Shown here piece by piece: positions 48,966 through 57,550 of a stretch of 64,000 nt of DNA. The notes under the pieces are model-generated. The model was given only the letters and a program-made list of their open reading frames with translations, did no database searches and was not told the DNA's origin. Within the stretch, counting starts at the first letter, position 1, and each line of letters begins with the position of its first letter. The position numbers and the translations under genes were made by a program. Origin of the DNA: Scheffersomyces stipitis CBS 6054 (lineage: Eukaryota; Ascomycota; Pichiomycetes; Serinales; Debaryomycetaceae); NCBI RefSeq assembly GCF_000209165.1, contig NC_009048.1:496001-560000 (forward strand), read 5' to 3'.

Positions 48966-49053
48966 TTCCGACCGCAGGGATCGAACCGGACACTTCAAAA
49001 CACGGGAAATCAAGTACACAATCGGCGCGCTTCTGCTAACGGCCATCACAGCC
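48966..49053 (-). other. tRNA-like relic (A/B-box-like)
   Basis: The minus strand reads TGGCCGTTAGCAG...CCGGTTCGATCCC, resembling the A box and B box of Pol III tRNA genes about 60 nt apart. The T stem pairs at only three of five positions and no acceptor stem or T-run terminator follows, so a working tRNA is unlikely. A decayed tRNA copy is possible. Confidence 0.25.
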
Positions 49054-49443
49054 AATTGAGAATAGCAAAATTCCAAGCTAGGTGGTATGAAATTGAAAAA
49101 TTCCATTTCGGCGAAATTCTACGATTACCGCCTACACATCAACATATAAGGTATTTTAAAGGTGGGATCATCATCTGCGGTTCATTTCCAAGTGTTTGGT
49201 ATGGCTTGGAGGAAGAGTTTTATTCTGGGTGGTGAATACGTTAGAATTTAAGCTCAATCCATGCCATTTCTTAAAATACAAGAATATAAAGTAATATAAA
49301 CCGAAAATTAAAATATTGACTTCTGGTTGGGAACTGCAATGGTGTACCATTCCTCTGATTCCATATATATTAACTTTCGATGAATAAGGGATGGCTGTTG
49401 TAATGTTTATTGAAGAGCAAAAATTAGCTTGAAAGAACTGTGT

Positions 49444-49449
49444 CACGTG
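49444..49449. promoter_or_regulatory. CACGTG E-box upstream of 49530 gene
   Basis: Context GTCACGTGATT, 86 bp before the start chosen for the next gene; the frame itself runs back through it to a GTG. Confidence 0.4.
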
Positions 49450-49529
49450 ATTTCATCTCTCCAATTTATATTGAATTCTACAAAAGATTACTATTGCAAT
49501 TTGTTCAGCGGAGTGGTAATAAAGCAAAA

Positions 49530-50051
49530 ATGTCGGCAATGGAATTGCTGCTGACGGTGGATCAGCTTGCCAGAGTGATAATTTCCAAAAACAAGCAGCT
49601 TGAAGATCTTTCGCTGGTATACGAGAAAAAATTACAAACTCTCAATGAATATATACTGAAAATTCAGATCGCCCTAGGGAACGAAGTAGCGGGCTCTCTG
49701 AGCATCCAGAGCATAGTTGATGACGACTTTCTAGCGGAAATACAGAAAGACATAAGTTGCCCAAGATGCAACTCAGTATTGCATGATAAGCTGGATGATT
49801 ACGAATATATAAAGATACCGAAGAAGACAATACGACCTACGAACATGGCAAATACAGGGAAAGAATTCAATCCGATAAAGTCTCCAGAAGTTGAAAAGTC
49901 CATAAGCGTTGGCTCTGTCAGCAGTGAAGTCAGTCTGAAAAACAGCTCCAGTCATAGGCACCAGCAATCGAAGAAGATTTGTTCGTACTGTAAGAAACCA
50001 GGTCATTCTAGAGCCAAATGTTACGTTCGACTCAGCAAGCCCCAGTCATGA
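49530..50051 (+). CDS. Coiled-coil protein with CCHC zinc knuckle
   Basis: A 173-aa product that I do not recognise by name. I start at MSAMELLL, where a leucine-rich helix (about 3-60, ELLLTVDQLARVIISKN, then coiled coil) begins; the frame extends upstream only to a GTG. A CPRC pair lies near 74, a Ser-rich linker follows, and the C-terminus is a retroviral-type zinc knuckle CSYCKKPGHSRAKC at about 150-163, the spacing that binds single-stranded RNA or DNA. A second half-site for the CPRC pair is not obvious. RNA metabolism is a reasonable guess only. Confidence 0.75.
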   Translation: MSAMELLLTVDQLARVIISKNKQLEDLSLVYEKKLQTLNEYILKIQIALGNEVAGSLSIQSIVDDDFLAEIQKDISCPRCNSVLHDKLDDYEYIKIPKKTIRPTNMANTGKEFNPIKSPEVEKSISVGSVSSEVSLKNSSSHRHQQSKKICSYCKKPGHSRAKCYVRLSKPQS

Positions 50052-50496
50052 ATAAGGAATAGAAACTACAACAGCATTAATGAATGGCATGGCATAGAAG
50101 CAGTGCTATTCAAATTCATATAACAATAAAACTTTTCTATATTACACTATATATACACTATTTGGCGGATTGAACCATTGCCTCTAGAAGGGTGTTAGTA
50201 GTGTTCTTGGCTTTATAGAGATGAGGTGCATGGGTATACCACACAAATTATAGAAGAAATTGGGAGAATATGGCCGTCTTCAAAGTCTCGTTGGTGGATG
50301 TAAGGAATCATACAAGGAATTATACAACTTTCATATGATGTCGAATTTTGTAAAATCAAGCTTTTCGTTGATACTATTGAAAGACTTCTTAGAGCAACTA
50401 TTATCTAGTTATGAACTCCAACACTTTAATATCATATTCTTCATTGATAATTTTTCTTCTAATACTTTATTTTCAGATCTCATAAATCGTCTCCTA
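50052..50496. other. Convergent 3' region
   Basis: 445 bp between the ends of the zinc-knuckle gene and LSM2. A 98-codon frame (50260-50556) overlaps the LSM2 3' end and is AT-rich; not called. Confidence 0.65.
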
Positions 50497-50781
50497 TCAT
50501 ATCTCTTTATACATACCTCTTCTGGAAGCATCCTGCAACAATGTGCAATCAACTGAGTTTGGACTCATGTGGACATAACGAACAGTGGAACCTCTGATAA
50601 ACAAGTTTTTCACTGAATGCAAATGGGGATAGTTGGTTCCATTCACACACGAGATGTTGTCCAACTTCAAGTTCAAGTATTGGTCTACAGACTTCAAGGT
50701 TCCCTTGATTTCGATGTCGTTCTTTAACTCGACAGTGACTTCTTGGTCTACAAGAGTCTTGAAGAAACTGAAGAAAAGCAT
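50497..50781 (-). CDS. LSM2: U6 snRNA-associated Sm-like protein Lsm2
   Basis: Member of the Lsm1-7 ring (mRNA decapping and decay) and the Lsm2-8 ring (U6 snRNA). The 94-aa product matches yeast Lsm2 almost throughout: MLFFSFFKTLVDQEV, VELKNDIEIKGTLKSVDQYLN (Sm1), NLFIRGSTVRYVHMS (Sm2). The frame is open for 40 codons upstream, but the family starts at MLFFSF (50781). No intron interrupts it, unlike the S. cerevisiae gene as I remember it. Confidence 0.96.
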   Translation of the reverse strand: MLFFSFFKTLVDQEVTVELKNDIEIKGTLKSVDQYLNLKLDNISCVNGTNYPHLHSVKNLFIRGSTVRYVHMSPNSVDCTLLQDASRRGMYKEI

Positions 50782-51206
50782 TTTAGATGTGAATGGCTTG
50801 TGCGATATGGAATGACTTTCTTTTTGCACTAAAAGAATCAACAATAATACAAAGGTTCTTGATAATACTCTATGATCTAATCGTAACACTATAATTTTCA
50901 TATTCTTTTAATCTGTTCTCTCTGATATTTGAGATGTTGGAGCGCACACGACCTTCTGGTTAAACTAGCTTTGCTTATAGTGTAAGGACAGAATATCATC
51001 CAATGAAAGCCAGGAAAAAAAGAGTTGCAACTAGTTCAATAAAGGCATATTGTGTTATTACAACTCTATCTCGATGTTGCTGTTGTTTTTCTTTTTGTTT
51101 TTATGGTTCTTAGCCAATATGGTGGGCTCAACTCTTATATTTATGTCCATAGAAAAGTTGTCTCTATGTGGTCACGTGAAAATCTACAATTCATATACTT
51201 CTGTCT
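50782..51206. other. LSM2 promoter
   Basis: 425 bp, no gene; holds CACGTG at 51173-51178, close behind the end of the NDT80-like gene. Confidence 0.65.
51173..51178. promoter_or_regulatory. CACGTG E-box upstream of LSM2
   Basis: Context GTCACGTGAAA, about 390 bp upstream of LSM2. Confidence 0.35.
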
Positions 51207-52802
51207 CTAGAATCGAAAGTTTCTATTCGTATCTATCAATGCCTTGGGGTCTATGTATGATGTGGCAGACATAGAATCTCTGCTCCAGTTCCTTATATAT
51301 TCCATCTGTTCTTTTGGTAGCTGAAAACTGTCTGTCAACCTTCCTGCAAAATATGGATTACTATTTCCATCTCTGGCTATCCTGTTCATACCCAGTAATG
51401 TCTTTCTTCCACAGATAACCTGCAATTCTTTAATCTTTTCCAACTTATAACTAGTAGAAAGCGTACAATTGGTGGTAATTGTTTCGTCTAACTCAAGTGA
51501 AGGCACTTTGGAATAGGTCAGTCTTGTTGAAGAAACAGATTGAGCCGTAGAAGGGCAAGTGATGAAGTCTGCTTTTGCCTCTAGGGGATGCTCAACTGTT
51601 GGAAGTACTGGCTCCATTTCTGATTTCCAAACTGAATTTCTCTTTATCTTGGCTATCTTGAATCTTTGCTGGAACTCTTGCTTCTTTTTGATTTGTGCCT
51701 TAGCCGCTAGTTTCTTCTTGCATTTTGGGAAATCATTCGAACTATCATTTATTCGCATCATTTTCTTTTCCAAAGCAGCCAACTCTTTCTCTCTTTTTTG
51801 GACCAAATCCAACAAACTATTATTATTGGATTTTGGCAATTTTGGAATATTCAATACTACCATAAACTTTTCTTTACTTTTAGGAAGCTGCTCCCCTGGG
51901 TTCGTACTCTTCATATCTGTTGGTTTAATTGGACTTGACTGAATAGTTGGTTTGGGATAACTGGAAGGTGATCTTCCCCGGACTATTAGTGGTGGGGTTT
52001 CCGTATAAGCTACAGTAATCGGACTCATATCCTTCGGGTATGCTAGAAGTTCAACCCTTAGCACATAGTGCCTCTTTCCAGGGGGGGATTTTCTATATTG
52101 AAAGGAAGCAGCATATTGGACTCTATCGTAGTTTACGGCCCTCGAAACTTCCATTTCAGGATAAGTATTTAGCATTGATTTTGGCTTTACCTTCTTCCTG
52201 TGTTGAGGATCCAAATAAAAGTACCTATTGAATAGCTTGAGCTTCAGTAAGTTTCTTATGTTGGCATTCTCTTTCATGACTAGATGACTAGGAATCCTGG
52301 CTGGAATAACAGGAGTGATGCGCGGAGGATACAGCGGTCCTCTGTCTCTTTTTGCTGTATGTTGTGCCAACGGAGCCTCAAAGTTGTCTTCTATACATGT
52401 GGAAATGAGCCTTAGAGCAAAGAAATGAACAGGCACTTGGGTTCCCTCAGGATCAAGCAAATAGACACTGTCATTTTCAAGAATTGAAAGTTCTTTCTGT
52501 GGAAACTCAAAAGACGATACCAAGGTAAAGTAGTTTCTCTTGTATCCTATCCATTCGCCGTTTTTGAAGTCAAACCCTCTATCTATTCTAGCCCAAATTA
52601 GGGGGTTGATGAGTTCGCCATTGGAAGACAAATACGTCTGACGTAGAATGACAGTTTTGGTCATTGGTGGCCCTATCTTATATTGTTTTGAAGATCTAGG
52701 TGCCAATCTGTCTTTAGTATCACTGGCATTATCAGAGAATAGTAGAGATCTCTCCAGGAAATCCTGATCTCCAACATCAGAGTAAAAAAACGCAGATTCC
52801 AT
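51207..52802 (-). CDS. NDT80-family transcription factor
   Basis: Ndt80/PhoG-type DNA-binding protein; relatives control meiosis in S. cerevisiae and drug response, biofilm or nutrient use in Candida. From the ATG at 52802 it has 531 aa. The DNA-binding domain spans about 35-275: KIGPPMTKTVILRQ, RIDRGFDFKNGEWIGYKRNYFTLVS (split here for length: RIDRGFDF, WIGYKRNYFTLVS), LAQHTAKRDRGPLYPP, NVRN-like NIRNLLKLKLFNRYFY, YDRVQYAASFQYRKSPP and ETPPLIVRGRSPSSYP, the last two among the most conserved blocks of the family. The C-terminal half is basic, with a coiled coil near 330-380. The frame continues upstream for 74 codons without similarity. Which of the several CUG-clade Ndt80 paralogues it is cannot be told. 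Confidence 0.85.
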   Translation of the reverse strand: MESAFFYSDVGDQDFLERSLLFSDNASDTKDRLAPRSSKQYKIGPPMTKTVILRQTYLSSNGELINPLIWARIDRGFDFKNGEWIGYKRNYFTLVSSFEFPQKELSILENDSVYLLDPEGTQVPVHFFALRLISTCIEDNFEAPLAQHTAKRDRGPLYPPRITPVIPARIPSHLVMKENANIRNLLKLKLFNRYFYLDPQHRKKVKPKSMLNTYPEMEVSRAVNYDRVQYAASFQYRKSPPGKRHYVLRVELLAYPKDMSPITVAYTETPPLIVRGRSPSSYPKPTIQSSPIKPTDMKSTNPGEQLPKSKEKFMVVLNIPKLPKSNNNSLLDLVQKREKELAALEKKMMRINDSSNDFPKCKKKLAAKAQIKKKQEFQQRFKIAKIKRNSVWKSEMEPVLPTVEHPLEAKADFITCPSTAQSVSSTRLTYSKVPSLELDETITTNCTLSTSYKLEKIKELQVICGRKTLLGMNRIARDGNSNPYFAGRLTDSFQLPKEQMEYIRNWSRDSMSATSYIDPKALIDTNRNFRF

Positions 52803-53296
52803 TGCTAATAGAATTAAATAAAATTGCCAGATTGGAATAGAAATTGCTTCCCTATATAGATTATATTTCTGGATTTTTTCTCTTCTTTCCAAAACAATTG
52901 TCTCTATCTTTTTGCAATCTTTTTGCAACTTGACGCTCTCGATATTTTCAAAAATGGCTATATTTTTGCAATTACACAAACACAATTTCATACAGACCAA
53001 ATTTGCACCCATACAAAAATACACTGGAAAGCAGGCTATGTTCCAAAACGCAATTTCAGATGCTGTAGAAATAACATATCAACTTGATTCAACCACAGTC
53101 AGTCAATTTCTGCCTATCTCCTATTTCATCTTGAGGACTGATTTGTCGCTTATGGCATATTCCCCATATATACCCAAATTGACTTGTGCACGACTCATCT
53201 ACATCTCCATACAAAAATTTCCACTATACATGAATTTTTCAAGATGTCATAGCCAACCTATTTTCTATTCTGGCAAAGGACAAATACACAGCAACC
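52803..53296. other. Divergent promoter, NDT80-like / KRE33
   Basis: 494 bp. Frames on both strands are open partly because of low stop density, not because of genes. A TGAATTTTTCA (53230) close to KRE33 is RRPE-like. Confidence 0.6.
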
Positions 53297-56200
53297 ATGG
53301 GTAAGAAGGCTATCGACGCACGTATTCCGTCGCTTATCCGGAATGGAGTCCAGGAAAAAGAAAGAAGTTTTTTCTTCATAGTGGGGGATAAAGCCCGTTT
53401 TCAGCTCCCAAACTTGCACTATTTGATGATGTCTGCTGATTTGAAGATGAACAAATCGGTATTGTGGGCTTACAAGAAGAAATTGCAAGGCTTCACTTCT
53501 CACAGACAAAAACGAGAAGCAAAGATCAAGAAGGATGTCAAAAGAGGAATCAGAGATGTTAATGAACAGGATCCGTTTGAAGCATTCATCTCCAACCAGC
53601 TGATCAGATATGTTTACTACAAGGAGACCGAGAAGATCTTGGGTAACACCTACGGGATGTGTATCTTGCAAGATTTCGAAGCTCTTACGCCAAACTTATT
53701 GGCCCGTACCATTGAAACAGTCGAAGGTGGTGGTATTATTGTCATCATGTTAAAGTCGATGACTTCTTTGAAGCAGTTGTACACCATGTCTATGGATATC
53801 CATTCTCGTTACAGAACCGAAGCCCATGACGATGTGGTAGCCAGATTCAACGAGAGATTCTTGTTATCGTTGGGATCGTGCGAAAACTGTTTGGTTGTAG
53901 ATGACGAATTGAACGTCTTGCCTGTCTCTGGAGGAAAGCATGTGAAGGCTCTTCCACCTAAAGACGATGATGAATTGTCGCCAAAGGCTCAAGAATTGAA
54001 GGAATTGAAGGAGAGTTTGGCAGAAGTCCAACCAGCTGGATCATTAGTAGGCTTGTCTAAGACCGTAAACCAGGCCCAGGCTATCTTGACATTCATTGAT
54101 GTCATTTCTGAAAAGACTTTGAGAAGCACTGTAACCTTGACTGCCGGCAGAGGTCGTGGTAAATCCGCTGCCTTGGGTATTGCCATTGCTGCTGCCATTT
54201 CCCACGGGTACTCCAACATTTTTGTCACCTCTCCCTCTCCAGAGAACTTGAAGACATTGTTCGAATTCATCTTCAGAGGTTTCGATGCCTTAGGATATAA
54301 CGAACACATGGACTATGATATCATTCAGTCTACCAATCCTTCATTCAACAAGGCTATAGTGAGAGTCGACGTCAAGCGTGAACACCGTCAAACTATCCAG
54401 TACATCTCTCCTAGTGATCACCAAGTCTTGGGTCAGGCCGAGTTAGTCATTATCGATGAAGCTGCTGCTATCCCCTTGCCCGTAGTCAAGAAGTTGATGG
54501 GCCCATACTTGATCTTCATGGCATCTACTATCAACGGTTATGAAGGTACCGGTAGATCGTTGTCATTGAAATTGATTCAACAGTTGCGTAACCAGTCTCA
54601 AAACAATAATAGAGAAAACAGCCAGACTGCCGTCATTTCCAGAGACAGCAAGCATAGCGAACAGGAAACTGTAGCCAGAACTTTGCGTGAAGTAGTATTA
54701 GATGAACCCATCAGATATGCTCCAGGAGACAAGGTTGAAAAGTGGTTGAACAAGTTGTTGTGTTTGGATGTCTCCTTGTCCAAGAATGCGAAGTTCGCCA
54801 CTAAAGGTACACCACACCCTTCGCAGTGTAACTTGTTCTACGTTAATAGAGACACCTTGTTTTCATACCATCCTGTTTCCGAGGCTTTCTTGCAGAAGAT
54901 GATGGCTCTCTACGTGGCATCGCATTACAAGAATTCACCAAATGACTTACAGTTGATGAGTGATGCTCCAGCGCACCAGTTATACGTGTTGTTACCACCA
55001 ATTGAGGCTGGAGACAACAGAATTCCTGATCCATTGTGTGTAGTTCAATTGGCTTTGGAGGGTGAAATTTCCAAGGAAAGTGTACGTAAGTCCCTTTCCA
55101 GAGGTCAAAGAGCAGGTGGTGATTTGATACCGTGGTTGATTTCACAACAATTCCAAGATGAAGAGTTTGCTTCTTTGTCTGGAGCCAGAGTTGTGAGAAT
55201 TGCTACTAATCCAGAATACGCTGGTATGGGTTATGGATCCAGAGCACTTGAGTTGTTGCAAGACTACTTCCAGGGTAAGTTCACTGATATCAGCGAGTCT
55301 AACGAATTGAAAGAGACTTCTATCACGAGAGTCTCCGAGCAAGAGTTGGCCAAGGGCTCATTGAAAGATGAAATAAAGTTGAGAGACGCTAAGAGTTTAC
55401 CACCTTTACTTTTGAAGTTATCTGAAAAGGCTCCTTATTATTTACATTACTTAGGTGTTTCCTACGGGTTGACACCTAATTTGCACAAGTTCTGGAAGAA
55501 ATCTGGATTCGTACCAGTATACTTGAGACAGACTGCCAACGATCTTACTGGTGAACACACTGCTGTGATGTTGAACGTCTTGCCAGGTCGTGACAACGCC
55601 TGGTTGCAAGAGTACTCCAAGGACTTCCATAAGAGATTCTTGCAGTTGTTGTCGTATGAGTTCAAGAAATTCCCAGCAGCTCAAGCCTTAAATATTATAC
55701 AGGCTACTGAAGCTGGGGAAAGCTCAGAGAAGAAGGTCAAAAAATTGACCAGAGACCAATTGGACGAGTACCTTTCACCATTCGACTTGAAGAGGTTGGA
55801 CTCGTATGCCAACAACTTGTTGGATTACCACGTTATTGTGGACATGTTGCCTTTGATTGCCCATATATTTTTCTCCAAAAGAACTGGCAATGATGTCAAT
55901 TTGTCTTCAGTGCAGAGTGCCATCTTGTTAGCTATTGGCTTACAACACAAGGATATGGACCAGATCTCGGGTGAGTTGAATCTTCCTTCTAACCAGTCGA
56001 TGGCCATGTTTGCTAAAATCGTTCGTAAGTTCTCTGTGTATTTCAGAGCCGTACTTAGCAGGGCAATTGAAGACTCAATGCCCGTGTTTGAAGATGAAGC
56101 TGTTAAGGAAATGGACGGACAGGCTGAACATATTGACTACAAGGCTATAGAAAAAGAAATGAAAGAAGACTTAGACGCTGCTGGGAACGAAGCAATGAAG

Positions 56201-56431
56201 GAGTTGAGGGAGAAGCAGCGTGAGTTGATCAATGCCATCAATTTAGACAGGTATGCCATCGCAGATGAAGCCGACTGGGACGCTTCTGGTGACTTGAGCA
56301 AGGCAGTTAAGGGCAAGGGAGTGGTCAGTGTCAAGAGCAAGTCCAAGCGTAAGACTACAGAGAGTGCCAGCGACATTTTCGAGCAAGAGATGAAGCTGGT
56401 ATCGAAGAAGCCCAAGAAATCGAAAAAATAA
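53297..56431 (+). CDS. KRE33: RNA cytidine acetyltransferase Kre33 (NAT10)
   Basis: Nucleolar helicase-acetyltransferase that makes N4-acetylcytidine on 18S rRNA and, with an adaptor, on tRNAs; needed for 40S synthesis. The 1044-aa product is colinear with yeast Kre33: N-terminal DUF1726 region (MGKKAIDARIPSLIRNG, SADLKMNKSVLWAYKKKLQG in part), RecD-like helicase with Walker A AGRGRGKSAALG near 285 and IIDEAAAIPLP, GNAT domain with VRIATNPEYAGMGYGSRALE near 631-650, and a lysine-rich C-terminus. Only about two in-frame CTGs were noticed; one (ISNQ-IRY, near 99) aligns with Asn in yeast as I remember it, suggesting Ser. Confidence 0.97.
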   Translation: MGKKAIDARIPSLIRNGVQEKERSFFFIVGDKARFQLPNLHYLMMSADLKMNKSVLWAYKKKLQGFTSHRQKREAKIKKDVKRGIRDVNEQDPFEAFISNQLIRYVYYKETEKILGNTYGMCILQDFEALTPNLLARTIETVEGGGIIVIMLKSMTSLKQLYTMSMDIHSRYRTEAHDDVVARFNERFLLSLGSCENCLVVDDELNVLPVSGGKHVKALPPKDDDELSPKAQELKELKESLAEVQPAGSLVGLSKTVNQAQAILTFIDVISEKTLRSTVTLTAGRGRGKSAALGIAIAAAISHGYSNIFVTSPSPENLKTLFEFIFRGFDALGYNEHMDYDIIQSTNPSFNKAIVRVDVKREHRQTIQYISPSDHQVLGQAELVIIDEAAAIPLPVVKKLMGPYLIFMASTINGYEGTGRSLSLKLIQQLRNQSQNNNRENSQTAVISRDSKHSEQETVARTLREVVLDEPIRYAPGDKVEKWLNKLLCLDVSLSKNAKFATKGTPHPSQCNLFYVNRDTLFSYHPVSEAFLQKMMALYVASHYKNSPNDLQLMSDAPAHQLYVLLPPIEAGDNRIPDPLCVVQLALEGEISKESVRKSLSRGQRAGGDLIPWLISQQFQDEEFASLSGARVVRIATNPEYAGMGYGSRALELLQDYFQGKFTDISESNELKETSITRVSEQELAKGSLKDEIKLRDAKSLPPLLLKLSEKAPYYLHYLGVSYGLTPNLHKFWKKSGFVPVYLRQTANDLTGEHTAVMLNVLPGRDNAWLQEYSKDFHKRFLQLLSYEFKKFPAAQALNIIQATEAGESSEKKVKKLTRDQLDEYLSPFDLKRLDSYANNLLDYHVIVDMLPLIAHIFFSKRTGNDVNLSSVQSAILLAIGLQHKDMDQISGELNLPSNQSMAMFAKIVRKFSVYFRAVLSRAIEDSMPVFEDEAVKEMDGQAEHIDYKAIEKEMKEDLDAAGNEAMKELREKQRELINAINLDRYAIADEADWDASGDLSKAVKGKGVVSVKSKSKRKTTESASDIFEQEMKLVSKKPKKSKK

Positions 56432-56815
56432 TATTAAGGGGTATTAGCCCAAAAAGGATATCAGATCTGTAAGGCGATATCGATAGATCCATCCCCAGGG
56501 CACCACTGTCCAAATAGGAAAAATGTCGCTCCGCTGATGAAATTGACAAGGATCTTAGCAGCATATGTATACATAGAATGAACAGCACTAGAATTAAAAA
56601 TCTAAGAATAAATACATTGGTGAAGGAGGATTGCAAGCATTTTTATTTTTGAATTAATGCAAAATCAAAATCAAAATGCAATTGAAGAAAAATAATGTAG
56701 AATCTATGGGTGCGTCTAAATAATAATGTACGTATACTAAATACAATTTCGGGTAATACCATGTAGAAGTAAACCCTGGAAGGAGCTTAATACAGCCATG
56801 TAGGTTCGAGCCCGC
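56432..56815. other. Convergent 3' region, KRE33 / NRK1
   Basis: 384 bp, nothing coding recognised. A perfect 6-bp stem (TGTAGG/CCTACA) with loop TTCGAGCCCG lies at about 56799-56820, overlapping the NRK1 stop; it looks like a T arm but no tRNA surrounds it. Confidence 0.6.
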
Positions 56816-57550
56816 CTACAACCGCTTGACCATGGCGAATATGTGTTGGAGCAGCCAGTCTACAACTTCGTACAATTTCACCCCTGTTTCATTTCGTATA
56901 TCGTGGATTTGGTATTGCGTCTTATACTCTGATTTCAACACGCCATCGACATCCTTATTTTCAAAGAGATATTTGTGGCTAGATTCATACGCTGGCCAAA
57001 CCATGTCACGGAAGTAGTTTGGAGGATCCACCCAGAATCCCTCTACGGTGTTGTAGCCCTTTCGCAGCTCTCTTCTATTTTTAAGTGTTTCAAATGATGC
57101 ATGGAAAAATAGCTTTACATCAAACAACTGAATAATTTCACGATCATGAAACAACATAAATCCGTCCACCAACACAAGCAAGGTGTTATCTAGATCCGGT
57201 ATATTTTGAGCGATCTTGGCTTCAAACTGCTGCACTTCTTGAGCAGTCAATTTCAAATTCGTGTCAGGTTCCAATGTGTCGATCTTGTCTTCTAGATTAT
57301 GGCTCTGTCTTATTGATTTGATGTAAGATGTGAAACGTGCGAAGTCAAGAGCCTCTGGAACGTCCCAGTTCTGTTGACCAGTAACGGGATCAACAGGGAT
57401 GAGGTGGTCAGCTAAATAGAAATCATCAAGATGAATCAACCTGGAATTCTTGATCAAGGAATGCACAGCTTTGGCACAAGTGGTCTTTCCCGAAGAAGAA
57501 GGTCCCCCAAAAGCTATCACTACAACCTGCTTATACTCCTCGTGGGTCAT
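56816..57550 (-). CDS. NRK1: Nicotinamide riboside kinase
   Basis: Phosphorylates nicotinamide riboside to NMN in NAD salvage, and can act on other nucleosides. The 244-aa product is a small P-loop kinase: Walker A GGPSSSGKTT at 15-24, HLDDFYLADHLIPVDP, QNWDVPEALDF with the acidic substrate residues, VLVDGFMLF (Walker B) near 134, and the lid RRELRKGYNTVEGFWVDPPNYF near 177-198. Length and order match yeast Nrk1. Uridine kinase is the alternative but is larger and lacks the WDVPEA block. It ends in VKRL. Confidence 0.9.
   Translation of the reverse strand: MTHEEYKQVVVIAFGGPSSSGKTTCAKAVHSLIKNSRLIHLDDFYLADHLIPVDPVTGQQNWDVPEALDFARFTSYIKSIRQSHNLEDKIDTLEPDTNLKLTAQEVQQFEAKIAQNIPDLDNTLLVLVDGFMLFHDREIIQLFDVKLFFHASFETLKNRRELRKGYNTVEGFWVDPPNYFRDMVWPAYESSHKYLFENKDVDGVLKSEYKTQYQIHDIRNETGVKLYEVVDWLLQHIFAMVKRL

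Larger units (their letters stand above)
48644..49529. other. RFT1 3' flank and promoter of zinc-knuckle gene
   Basis: 886 bp without a supported gene. It contains a tRNA-like stretch on the minus strand (about 48966-49053) with a B-box-like GGTTCGATCC, and a CACGTG at 49444-49449. Confidence 0.55.

Noticed and set aside
52803..53024. 74-codon N-terminal extension of the NDT80-like protein
   Set aside because: It begins at GTG, is Cys/hydrophobic unlike the family, and overlaps the promoter shared with KRE33.
56799..56820. Stem-loop with TTCGAGC resembling a tRNA T arm
   Set aside because: No D arm, anticodon arm or acceptor around it; it overlaps the NRK1 stop codon.
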